Shown piece by piece: positions 23,681 through 34,640 of a stretch of 64,000 nt of DNA. Numbering within the stretch: position 1 is the stretch's first letter; every line of letters starts with the position of its first letter. The notes under the pieces are model-generated. The model saw only the letters and a program-made list of their open reading frames with translations. It did no database searches and was not told where the DNA came from. Position numbers and translations under genes: made by a program. Location of the stretch: NCBI GenBank assembly GCA_029582165.1, contig CM055885.1, positions 10,104,729-10,168,728 of the forward strand, read 5' to 3'. Source of the stretch: Portulaca oleracea (Eukaryota > Streptophyta > Magnoliopsida > Caryophyllales > Portulacaceae).

Positions 23681-24439
23681 CTGATACGGACCGACGACCG
23701 AGCGAAATTCAAGAATCTATGTTCCTCCAGTGGATTCCAACCTCATACAACCATGAGCAAAGAAGATGTTAGCATCTGTGCGCTTAAAGCAAAATTTGAA
23801 GTATCGCCTACTTTAAATTCAACTTAAAGTGCTAAAAACAAGCAGTAGCATGCAATCATTTCAACGATAACATGCTATAAAAATAAGCTTGTAGAAGAAG
23901 TAAAGCATACTGAGGTACCAGAGCAGAAGAAGCCAGAACATCTCAATAAAAGTTGAGCATACAAAAAAGAAGAAAATCCAAAAAATAAGAAGAAGGCCAA
24001 GAAGAAGCTCCAATTTGTGATCACAAGAGTTCGATTCACACAGCCACATGTCATGCCCTCATTTGCCTAGGCTCAAGTTTCATCGGTCTTGGGGTTATCT
24101 ACAAAAATTGCAAGCAAGTTTGTTTCCTGCATGGCCTGCAAAGGCTGGAGTGAATGCAAAGATTCCTCTCTTCTCTCCAATGTCCGGCCGGCCTAGGGAA
24201 AGAAGGAGCCTTTGTCTTTTCTCTATGCTTGTTTCCAAGGACTCGAGCTTGTACATTTTCAAGGAGGAGTGCGGCTGAGTGTGCCCAACAAGGAGAGGTG
24301 GTCTTCTCAAGACTAGAACATCAAGTTCCCAAACAAAGAGCATTTTCCCAATGATCATGCTGACATAAACTAAGGAAAATAAGAGTCATCGGCATCACGT
24401 CCAACCAACTCTCCAGGCATTGAATTGCTACCGAAAATC

Positions 24440-24870
24440 TAAATCAGAGCCACCGGCAAAGTTCGGTGCAGTCTCAGCAAATAAGAGTCGTCGGCATCAG
24501 GTTCGACGAAATCTTAGGATTAAGAGCCACTGGCATCGCATCCAGTGAAGTCTCATCGGTATCAAAAATGCCATCGTCATCAAAATGATCAAAAACAAGG
24601 TCGCCCATCGGCGTAAGTCCCCATCAGCATCAGAGTCACCGGCAGAGTTTCGGTGAAGTCTCAACAATCAGGGCCATCAGCAGAGTTTCGGTGAAGTCTG
24701 AACCCCAACGCCATCGACATCACGATCGATGAAGTCCTTCGGCATTAAACATGCCAACAATCATCAATATCGACACCGGGAAAGACTGGAAATGACACTG
24801 GGAAAGACTAGAAAATCAGCACCAACATCCAAGAGCCATCGGCATCATGTCCGATGAAATCTCGCTAACA
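24440..24870 (+). repeat. Hairpin array, GCATCA-type, inner copy
   Basis: Units of variable length carry an inverted repeat mostly followed by GAAGTC or GAAATC. Perfect stems: CACCG/CGGTG (24451-24468), CGTCG/CGACG (24489-24508), CACTGG/CCAGTG (24528-24547), CACCG/CGGTG (24637-24655), CATCG/CGATG (24712-24731), CATCGG/CCGATG (24837-24856). At least four different stem pairs occur at the same unit position. One unit near 24675-24692 is unpaired. Confidence 0.8.
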
Positions 24871-24974
24871 AGTAAGGCGTCATTCTCTCCTGAGATCACC
24901 TATCGGCGCAAGTTCGCCAACTGCGACACATGACTTAGCTTCCAAGTGCCGGCCCACTTTTTCTAGTAGGATGT

Positions 24975-26343
24975 TGACAAACCTAAAACGTATAGGTGTC
25001 TGTGTATCGCAAGTGTACGCGTCTGTGTAGTAATAAAATATCGTTCTCTCTCAGGGATTTGTGTTCAACTACGCACTAAACTAGTTCACTACGAAGGATG
25101 CTAGGTCGATCAAAGGGTTGTCGGTAATGATTCAGATAATTAACTAAGGAAGTAGGAAATTAAAAGATTCAACCAAATAATTAAAAGAGTTTAGGGGAGT
25201 TTACTCTAGTCAATCAATCAAATTATCAATAATCCCGGTGCAGGTAACAAGATAATTCGGGGTCTATAATCTTTCTAGGCCTTATCACTTCGATCTTTCG
25301 ATCCGAGGTGAGTTATAGTGATTAAACTAAACATTATTTCTAACTATTTAATCCAATCAATGATAAAGAACTGATTATAAATTGACCCTAGGCAAGAATC
25401 ATTATGTCTAACTATTTTTAAACCTATTCAATCTACGCATTCCAATTCAAGACTCAAACTGTTGTTCTGTTGTCGAGAATCTAAAACCAGGTAAAGACTC
25501 AAACTGTCGTTCTGTTGCCAAATTACCATGACATACAATACACGCAGATTAAAGGAATAAAAGGATAACCTAACACCGAGACTGTATTCAAATTCAATCA
25601 AAAGATATCGAGTTTATCCCCCAAAGTAAGGGAATTTAGCTAGTCATAATAAAAATTAAGAAAGCGATAATAAAAACTGAATAACAAAATATAAAGAGAA
25701 TAGAAATTAAACCGAACATCCGAGTCGTTGAATTCGATCTCTTTGTGTCACCCAAATCAATCTCCTTCTCCTCCTTTTTTGTTCCTAAATTACTAGAGCG
25801 GCTCCCTGAAGGGAGGAAAATAATCAAGAACCCTAATCTAAACGGCGTGTGAAATAAACTAAAATATTGTTCGCTTAATTTCTCCCCGAAGGGAGAGAAC
25901 TAGGAAAATAAAACCTATACTAAAACGTTGCATGCCTCCAAACGGCGGATATAAATCCCTTTTATAGGGCTAGGCTAGGGCACAAAACGCTGGCTGCGTT
26001 TTGTCCAAAAAGTGAGAATCTTCCGCGAATGGGCGTTGGCTGCGCCTGAAGAAACGCTGGCTGCGTTTTCAAAACGCTGGCTACGCCTTGTTTCTCCGCG
26101 TCAATTGGACTTGGGCCATGGATGTTGCTGTTGGGCCGACACTTCAAGTCTTCTATTTCTTCTTCTAATTTAATTATTCAAGTCTCTTTCAATTTATTCT
26201 TCAATCCTCTTCCTCTTTAATTTCTTCTCCTTTTTCCTCGGTTTTCTTCATAAAAAGACTAAATTATAATACAAAATCGACTAAAATATACAAGTTAATT
26301 ACCTAAAGATACCTAAAAATATCTATATAAAATTCACTTATCA
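24975..26343 (-). repeat. LTR of a minus-strand Athila-like element
   Basis: On the minus strand it starts TGATAAGTG at 26343 and ends GGTTTGTCA at 24975. Near the end is the Athila-type stretch with CCCTGAGAGAGAACGATATT, TTATTACTAC and a short run of TACACTTGCG type. A minus-strand TATA motif (CCTATAAAAGGG) lies at about 25960. A hairpin-rich pocket with TGGCT loops is at 25980-26100. No second LTR is found, so the element is incomplete. Confidence 0.65.
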
Positions 26344-26390
26344 AATCCCCCTATGCTTAGCTCTTGCTTGTCCTCAAGCAAGTCTGACTT
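26344..26390 (-). other. Polypurine tract and upstream hairpin of minus-strand Athila-like element
   Basis: On the minus strand AGCATAGGGGGATT directly precedes the LTR start. Just upstream CTTGCTTG and CAAGCAAG (26363-26382) form a perfect 8-bp stem with a 4-base loop. A CTTGAGGACAAGCAAG block in this place is widespread in plant gypsy elements. Confidence 0.65.
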
Positions 26391-28154
26391 AAGAACAGTA
26401 GGGAAAGAAGAAAGACTCAATCAAAAAAGGAAAAGACTCATGAAAGGAAAAGGAAAAAGAAACAAAGAAACAAGGACAATTAGCGTTATAATTTTTAATA
26501 CAATTAAACACCCCCTCAGGCTAACCAAATCAAACATCAATCTATCAAGCAATACCAAGATTAGTCAGGAAGAGAACAAAATCAGTGAGAAATAGAAAGA
26601 ATGAAGTTTTCGAAATTAAGTAAAGAGAACAAGTACTTCGAATGTGAAAAATCGCCAACAATCTTAAGATAAATGCAAATATGCGCGGTTGGTTATGGAC
26701 GTAGGCCAGTCAAAAGAGCAAAACTCACTTTAGGATAAAAAGTTGAACGGTCAAGCACTCAAATTTGAATGTATGTGGGTTTTTCTCATACTCAGTCCAA
26801 AAGAAACAACCTACCATAGGCTTGGTAAGAATCTCGTTCTCCACTGCTAGTATGCAAATACACAAGTGACAATCAAGAGGACTTTGTCGGGTTGTAATGG
26901 GGCTTAGGTTAGGGGAAAGGAGCGACAAAATTTTGGGAATGAGGAGTTAAGAGCCATGCTTGGGTTGAAACTTAATGAATATAACACTCTAAACTCACCT
27001 CCTTGCTTGGTGTATGCAAGGAATTTCACCTTTCACCCTCAACAATATGAAACAACTCCACTGAATACAACCAAGTCAAAGTTTTCAGAACTTTCAATTG
27101 AATCTCCCGAAACACCCTTTTCTTTTGGAACTCTTTTTCTCTTTTTTTCTTTTTGGTGGGTGATCGGGGAGAAGAAAACTATGGTGTTATAACTTCGACC
27201 TTGCTAATATATAAATCAACATAACCAAACACCAATTATTCAGAAAGGTGGAACTTCCAGTTTCTCCCAACTTGAAGCAATAAGCACAATTTCTCCCAAA
27301 CTTCATATTTTTGTTTACAAACACACCAAACCAACTGTTCCTTCCGAAAAAATGACAAACTCTCATTCAACCAAGCAAGGCAAAGGGATACTGGATATCA
27401 AAGGCCAAGGCGTGTATTGTCAGAGTTCAATCATGAAAGAAGGGTAAACAAAGGCTAGGCGGGGCAAAAAGAACGGTAAATATGATGTAGGGTAGGCTAT
27501 TTGGCTATGTAGCTTAACAAAATAAAATGAATGCCTTAATCACTTTGTCACAGCGTGCAATGCAAATACGTAGTCTCAAGGAAGATGCAAAGCAAGTTCT
27601 AGAGATGCAACTAATGGGTGAGTCACTCAGGGAATCATAGAGTTGATAAAAGTGATCAATTCAAAAATTTTGGCAATGTGGACTAACGGGATGGGGCTCA
27701 ATCAACTAAACTTAGCCCAAAGATTTGCGGCACGCACATTTAAACTTTCTAAGATAGTCAAAGCAGTAAGATACAACTTTCATAACTTGACTCAAAATCA
27801 TAAGATTTGAAGGAAAAGGGTTTCAAAAACTTTTGAGATCTCATCCAGACTTTTCTAAGCGAAGCAAGCTAAACTGAAAGTAAAAAAGGTTTACAAATCA
27901 TCACCGAAGATGTTTCCGGTTTTAATCCTAGTCCTATCCTATATTTTATTTGGTTCTTTTCTTTTCTTTTTTTTTGTCTTTTTCTAATTTTCTGATTTTT
28001 TTTTTTTTTTGGATTTTTGAATAGGTGGATGTAAAAGAAAGAAAAAGAAACAAACTAGGAAAAGAAAAAGGAAAATCTATATGCTTCTATCTAATGCAAT
28101 CTAGGTGGATGCAATTTAAAAGAAAAACTTAGAAGAAAAACTTAAAAAACTAGA
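26391..28154 (-). other. Internal fragment of minus-strand Athila-like element, non-coding
   Basis: AT-rich sequence with no convincing ORF over 80 codons and no domain I can recognise. It lies upstream (minus strand) of the polypurine tract, so it is probably the 3' untranslated part of the element. It is cut at 28155 by the TGTAA..TTACA block. Confidence 0.4.
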
Positions 28155-28559
28155 TGTAAAACCCCGAAAAATTCGAATGTGTTGACCATGACATCGTTAG
28201 TTATTTAAGTTAGACTCTGTTGAATATGGAGATTTTATCGGCGATTATTTCTGCTAACACTTGAGCTCGTAGGACCGTTGAGGGACTAACAAGGGTATTT
28301 TAGTAATTTTCTACGTGCGTAGAAGTAAGGGTAATTTTGGAATTTTATGTGATTAATATCGTATTATTTTATGTGTTTTCTTTTAATTATTTATGAATTA
28401 TGTGTTTTTAGTTTATTATTATGTGGTTCTTATTATTTTAGAAAATTACAAATTTTATTTTTTCCTATATCTATTAATAGCAGCAACATGTATTAATTAT
28501 TTTATTTTATATTTATTTAAGTTTCTTGTTTAAGTGGTATGAATAGTTAATATTAGAAA

Positions 28560-29080
28560 ACCAAATACCTAAACCCTAAACCGTGCCTCTCCCTACTTCT
28601 CTCCCTCTCTGTGTAACCAACCCCAGCACCAACCAGCACCACCGACGCCGCGTGTGCCTCGCCGGAAAACCACCGAGCACCACCGTCGTGGCCTTCGCAA
28701 CCACCGCACGCCCTTTTTCTCTCTCTATTCCTCCTCCCTCGTCCCTCTCACTCATCCTATGATCTTCCTCGTTGTGCGCCACAACCGTCGCTGCCCAGCC
28801 GTCGCCGACAACCACCATCGATTCTCGGTGCACCCTCGAACGTCGCTCCGTCACGCTGCCCGTCGGAGTCGCCGTCGCTGCCCAGAATGCGAGGGACGAA
28901 GGTGTTGTTGCTGCTGTAATTTCGACCCAGTCCAACAACGACCACCGCGACTCCCGACCACCGTGAGCCCACCGTTCGACTACCACCAAGATGCCCTCCA
29001 CCACCGCCGACGTCGCCGGAGTCCCGCTTGACGTCCACCGTGTTGCCGCCGTAGTCCAGCGTAAACCCTAAACCTACGTT
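28560..29080 (+). other. GC-rich leader-like segment with overlapping artefact ORFs
   Basis: A CCG/CAC-rich segment in otherwise AT-rich DNA, open in several frames on both strands and rich in Arg, Pro and His codons. It resembles transcribed leaders of long plant LTRs. No frame shows a known domain or a credible start context, so I do not call a gene. Confidence 0.4.
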
Positions 29081-30837
29081 GGTTCTTTTTATCAAATTCT
29101 GATCCTATTACTATTATTATTGTATTGTTTGTTTATAATGGCTATTATTCATGAGAATTGCATATGTGATTCATGCATATGATCTAGTTTCATTAAGTGT
29201 GTAATTTTGTAGTTTAAATTCGTAAGCCTTGTTCTTATATGTGAGGTATATTGTTATGTCTTATGTTCATTATGTTAGAGTGATTAAGGTTAGTTCATGG
29301 TATTATTAATTGAATTATTATGCAAGTAGTATGAGTTAGGTTCTGATTATGTGATTGAAATTTTAGTTTATGCCTTAGTTGCAAGAATACGATGTATTGC
29401 TTATTAAATGTAATTCTTGTTAGAATTTGATTAGGATTGAAAATTCTTCTTGATAAAAGGGTGTTTGTGTTCGATTAGTATTATGTGCATGTTTAGGATA
29501 GCATTATTATTATACTCATGTTTAAAATATGTAATATGAGTGAGTGTGTGTATATCAGTAGCATTAGTATCATGGCTAGGATAGGATTAGTTTATTATTA
29601 TGTTTCTGTTAGTGGTAAATAGGATGTACTATGATTCTTTAAGTACTATTATGATACTTAGATTATAATAGTATTATTATTGTGTTATGTGTGAGTGTAG
29701 AAGTATTACGTAAATCTGATTACTATTATTATTATGTTGGGATTATTGTTGTCCTAAATTGAGTTATTGGTGTTTAATCATATATTACTCCATGTTTAAT
29801 CTAGTTGCGTTAAGTGTTTAAATTAGTAGTTTAATTTGGTGATATTTACCGATACATGTCAAGGGGAAGGTACTTGACCTTAAGTGTACTGTTTAGAGAC
29901 CAAAGTTAGAGTCCCGGGATAGCGTGGTTAAAGTAGGACCGAAAAACCCCGAGCTAAAGATAGGTCCGTTTGGACAGAATTTATGAGTCGTACGTTATCG
30001 ATCACCATTTATTGTGTATTTATTATTTAGTCCTACCTTTTTGTCTGGAAATACCTTAGGATGTTAGCTTTCATAGGAATTTTGCGGATCAGGATTTTGA
30101 GGTGTATATTCTGAGTTACGACCCAAATAGTGCACCTAGGTTAGAACTGGATAGGTTATATAGTTGGCTGCTTTTGAGGACCTTAGGGTGTGTTTCAGGT
30201 CTTGGAGTCAACATAAGAGTTTTACTATATATCCCGAGGTTTCCAGAAAGTCAAAAACCATACCCATAGGATGTCGGGAAATCAAGTTACGGTTCGTTTT
30301 ATCTGGACATTGTAATTTGTCCAGTTTATTCTCTTTAATAAATGTGTTGTTATGTGTGAATTATTCAATTGATTGTAATAGGTTAAGTGTTCGTAAAATG
30401 TGATGTTTAGAATATATGAGATATGTTTAAAATGTTAATTTATGAATGATGGGAACCTTATAGTGTTCCTAGTGGTGGGTTAGGAAGAAATTAGATGGTG
30501 TTAACTGCATACGACACGTTCTAATTTTAGAAATGTCGTTATTTTTAGGCGCGCTCTAAATCGTTCGATCTAGTGAGCTCAAGTGTGTTCTGAAGTAAGG
30601 AGAAGAATTTTCAGGTAATGTCTATGCCCTAAATCTCGTTGGGGTGCATCCCGAAGGTATTTTATGGTGAAAATTGGTTGTCTATTTTGGAAGTTGATTT
30701 TGTTCTTTTGAGTTGGTAAAATGTGGACAGTCGTTTATGTGTGTGATTTGGAAATGGTTTTGGAAATTGGGCATGGATTGATTGAGACAGGAAGGATCTG
30801 TTACTAAACCGGACTAATAATTCAAATGAGACGTAAA

Positions 30838-30990
30838 TGCGGGTTCGGGTAACGTCCCATAGACTAGGATCTGTTCCTACAGGGAGGTTGTCAAGAGATC
30901 AGGGGATGCCTTGATATGGTTGTTTGTTCGGGTAATGCTCCATAGACCAGGATCTGTTCCTGCAGGGAGGTTGTCAAGAGATCAAGGATG
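30838..30990 (+). repeat. Direct tandem duplication of about 80 bp
   Basis: The block GGGTAACGTCCCATAGACTA to TTGTCAAGAGATCA (about 30847-30902) recurs at 30929-30982 with few changes. Confidence 0.7.
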
Positions 30991-31599
30991 CCTGATAGGT
31001 GCTACTTCCCTGTGGTTAGTTTTATGTACGTGTGTGAAATGGATGGGTATCAGTATGATTGAGATTGTGTTTGGTTGAGATCGATATTGATATTGAGATA
31101 TGATTATTGTGAAGTCTTTGACTTCGAGGGCCAAATAAGAAGGTCTGCCCGCTTAATAATTCTGAAAGATTGTTATGGTTGGTTGGGAAAGAAAAGAGTT
31201 TGTGAAAAGATTTGACTGGTTCACTTCTCCCCCACAAATGAATTGAAATGGATTTTATATTGTTTTAACGGTTAGGGGTAGACATTATTGAGTCATCCTC
31301 ATGTTTTTAAATGTTTTGTTTTCAGGTGATGCATTCTATAATGGGAATGAGAACTAGCAGTGAGGACGACGAAGTTAGTTTTGAGGATATGTTTAGTTTA
31401 TGTTCTAGAATTTAAAAGTTCTGTTGTTTATTAAATTGAAGTAATTAATGATTAGTTATTAATTTTACTTTCTTGCCTTGTATTCCTTCGGGGATACGGC
31501 AGTAACGCCCAATTAAAAAGAAAACAAAAATGAGTCTTCCGTTGTTACCGTTGACTTTGACCATTAAGTTTAGAATTTAATTTCCAAGGCGTTACATAA

Positions 31600-32050
31600 A
31601 GATTCATCCTAGACCTAGGTTTACATTGAACTTCCTACAAATGGATCACACATGTTGACTCAAGAAAGACTCACAGATGACATGGACTCACATTAAATTT
31701 CCTAGGGATGAAAGACAAGTATTGACTTAGGAAAAGACTCACTTAGGACCCTGTCCTTATTTGCGACTTCCTAAAGAATGAAAAACACCAACATGGTGAC
31801 TATAAGACAAAGACTCTAAAATAAAGACACTTATTTACTGACATTGAAATGCAATACACTTACATGCAGACTCTGAATTAAAGACTCACCTACAACTTTG
31901 TGTTTATTAGACCATACATGATATCTCCTAGCGTGTAAGACACCTATATACTGACTCAGGAAACAACTCAGCTAAGATACTAGTTCGCCGGTCCTAACCT
32001 CTATGAGACGTCCTAAAGAATGAAAGACACTTATTTACTGACTCAGGAAC
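31600..32050 (-). repeat. Hairpin array, ACCCATG-type, outer copy (part 2)
   Basis: Continues the array broken at 13515. It aligns with inner positions about 18880-19336. It includes a CCTAG/CTAGG stem near 31609-31620, where other units have CCCATG/CATGGG. Confidence 0.65.
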
Positions 32051-33146
32051 GCCTAACCTCTATAACTCTAAGACAAACAACAACACTTTTTTACAACAAG
32101 AGCACTATAAAGGGTCGGATAAAGTCAAACATAGCGAGTCGACATAAGTTGGAAAGCGCAAGTGAGTGTTTCTCAATTCGGATGGGCTTAAACCACAAGC
32201 CGACCGTTTTAAGGAGAATCCGTCACTTGAACTAACAAACTTGTGTTAACTCAAGCTAAGCTGGTATTACGTGGACTATAATAATGCTCGAGAAACTGAC
32301 GACTTGACTTCTGGACCTCTATTTACACACTTTTTTTTATCTGAGACTCGACATATTTATTTATTTACACTCATGGAAAGTGGATGTTGTAAAGGACCGA
32401 ATAAAGCCATCAAAAAGTGAGTTAAAACGGACTTATAAACTCAATTATTAATTCCACCATGGATAGGCTTACCAACGGGCCGACATTGGATTTTCAAACT
32501 TAACAATCGAATTTATAAATTTATTTTCTCTAACCTTGAGACTATTACGCGGGCTAGAACAACACACACTGACTTTGTTTTATTTTTAATCATTTTCTTT
32601 GGACCCAAAATAAGAGAATACTGAGAAGGGCCGAATAAAACCATCAAAGGTGAGTTAAAATGAATCGATAAACAAGCTCGATTAACCTTTAAAACGGATA
32701 GGCCTCACAACCAAGCCGACCATAAAATTTAAGGTTAATTAATCGAGTTTATAAATTCATTTCTTTTCGAACCCAATGATTATTATGCGGACTAAAAGAG
32801 TATCTCAAAATTAGTTCCGACTCTAACGAAGATTCAATAAACACAAACACATATTTACTTAACAAAGACTCAAAACACGTGTTAACAAAAACCATAACAA
32901 AGACTCAAACACGTATTTACACTTAACAAAGACTCAACACGCGTGTCAACAAAAACCTAAAAAAGACTCAAACATGTACTAACAAAAACCTAGGAAAGAC
33001 TCAAAACACGTGTTAACAAAACCTTAACAAAGACTTAAACACGTGGCAAAGACTCAACAACCTCAAACACGTGGTTACACAAACACGTACACATACATAA
33101 ACACATACACATGCACATACACATACACATACACGTACACATGCAC

Positions 33147-33189
<43 letters not shown>

Positions 33190-33218
33190 TACATATACAC
33201 ATACACATGCATAGACAC

Positions 33219-33261
<43 letters not shown>

Positions 33262-34615
33262 TGCACAGACACATACACATACACATGCACATACAAACAC
33301 ATGCACAGACACATACACATGCACAAACACATGCACAGACACATACACATGCACATACACATGCAAATATTTACACCTAGCCTACAACACACTTTATCTA
33401 CTTTACGGACCTAACTCTATATGGACCCTAAGGACAACTGGTCATTATAAAGAGCCGAATAAAGCCAAGTATAGCGAATCAAGATTGAGTAAGAAATTGC
33501 GAGTCAGTGTTTCTCAATTCGGATGGGTCCCATCCACAGGCCGACCGTTTTAAGGAGAATTCGTAACTCGGAAAATTTATCAGTCCAACTCAAGCCATAC
33601 TGACTATTACGTGGGCTAGAATAATGATCAACAAGACCGACAGTCTACTCTTTCCATATATTTTTTATTCTATTTGTTTAGGAAAGTGGATATCGTAAAT
33701 AATTGGATAAAGCCAACAACAGGCGAATTGTAATTAATTTATGGACTTAATTGCTGAATCCAATATGGTTGGGCCTCAGGCTGGCCATAAGTATGATAGA
33801 TTTGACAATTAATTCGATTAATTAATTTATTTAAGCCTGGTGGTTATTATGTAGTCTAAAACTTTATCCACTAACTTGGTTTGGACTTTAATCAGGTTTA
33901 TTGAACCTTTGTTAAGAAAATGTCGTAAAGGGCCATACAGAATCATTTATGGCGAGTGGAGTTTACTTTATGAACCAAGAGAATCAACCTTTATAGATAA
34001 ATGGGCCCGACCCTGGGTTAACCATAACTTTTAAGGTTGAACTTCTTAGTTGGTAAACATGACTCTTCTTAGCCCAATGACTACTATATGGACTAGAACA
34101 ACGCTCCTAAACTTGGGTCGACTCTTTTACAACGAATTTAAACACGTAGCACATAGCATACATATGAACAAAGGGGTATTCTAAACCAAGGCTCTATGTA
34201 CAAAATGGTTTATTAGCTGGATAAGGCTTAACGGCTCATGTACTCGCCCCGGTGCATTCTTGTTATAAAGACAACTTGAATGTGTGGGGTATTGGTCTTG
34301 GATGCTCGTATGGAGACCTCGTAGAGTGATGCATGAGTGGATGTGGTGACTAATGCTCTCTCGGTGTAAAGGCACCAATCGAGTATAGCTGGTCCGGCAT
34401 CCCATGGGTTATTTTTTGTGGTTTAAAAAGAAAAAGCCTAATACCGCCGATTTACGTGCTCCTACGACATATTACATGTCAAGGGAGTGCCCCGGTATAT
34501 GCAATTCATTATGCATAAAAAGAATGACTTAATAATATAAAGTAAAAATTTATTTTCCTTCTTAAAATTTTAAAGCACATAAACTTTTTTCAAGTTTTAC
34601 CCACTTTAAGAAAAC
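32051..34615 (-). other. 5' internal region of outer Ogre-like element
   Basis: Inverted match to 15640-18880 of the inner copy, with the same large degenerate repeats and the hexamer tract at 33065-33370. No coding sequence. Confidence 0.65.
33065..33370 (-). repeat. Hexamer-based microsatellite (ACACAT/GCACAT)
   Basis: Outer-copy counterpart of 17355-17825, shorter and purer, mostly ACACAT. ORFs across it are artefacts. Confidence 0.9.
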
Positions 34616-34633
34616 TCCCCAATGGAGTCGCCA
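34616..34633 (-). other. Primer binding site of outer Ogre-like element
   Basis: On the minus strand TGGCGACTCCATTGGGGA, tRNA-Arg type. It differs by two bases from the inner copy. Confidence 0.8.
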
Positions 34634-34640
34634 AAAATCA

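Larger units (their letters stand above)
13516..24974 (+). mobile_element. Inner Ogre-like LTR element, plus strand, 3' end lost
   Basis: LTR 13516-15612, primer site 15620, repeat-rich internal region, gag remnant at 20380-20640 and hairpin arrays up to 24870. It runs in the same order as the outer minus-strand copy and so forms an inverted repeat with it. At about 24975 the match to the outer copy ends and an unrelated LTR begins. The polypurine tract and 3' LTR are absent. The copy lies inside the hairpin array of the outer copy. Confidence 0.75.
28155..31596 (+). mobile_element. TGTAA..TTACA block, probable long solo LTR of a gypsy element
   Basis: It starts TGTAAAACCCCGAAAAATT and ends GGCGTTACA. 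The two ends form an imperfect inverted repeat of about 18 bp. The interior has AT-rich U3-like sequence, a GC-rich leader-like part with CCCTAAACC (28560-29080) and a local duplication at 30840-30990. Long Tekay/Del-type LTRs have this kind of ends and composition. The flanks (CTAGA and TAAAG) are not a clear duplication, so a boundary may be lost. An unusual DNA transposon is the alternative. Confidence 0.45.

Noticed and set aside
28576..29095. Arg/Pro/His-rich ORFs on both strands
   Set aside because: GC-rich leader-like DNA is open in many frames. No domain is recognised and no frame is favoured.
33013..33414. Long ORFs on both strands
   Set aside because: Same hexamer tract in the outer Ogre-like copy.
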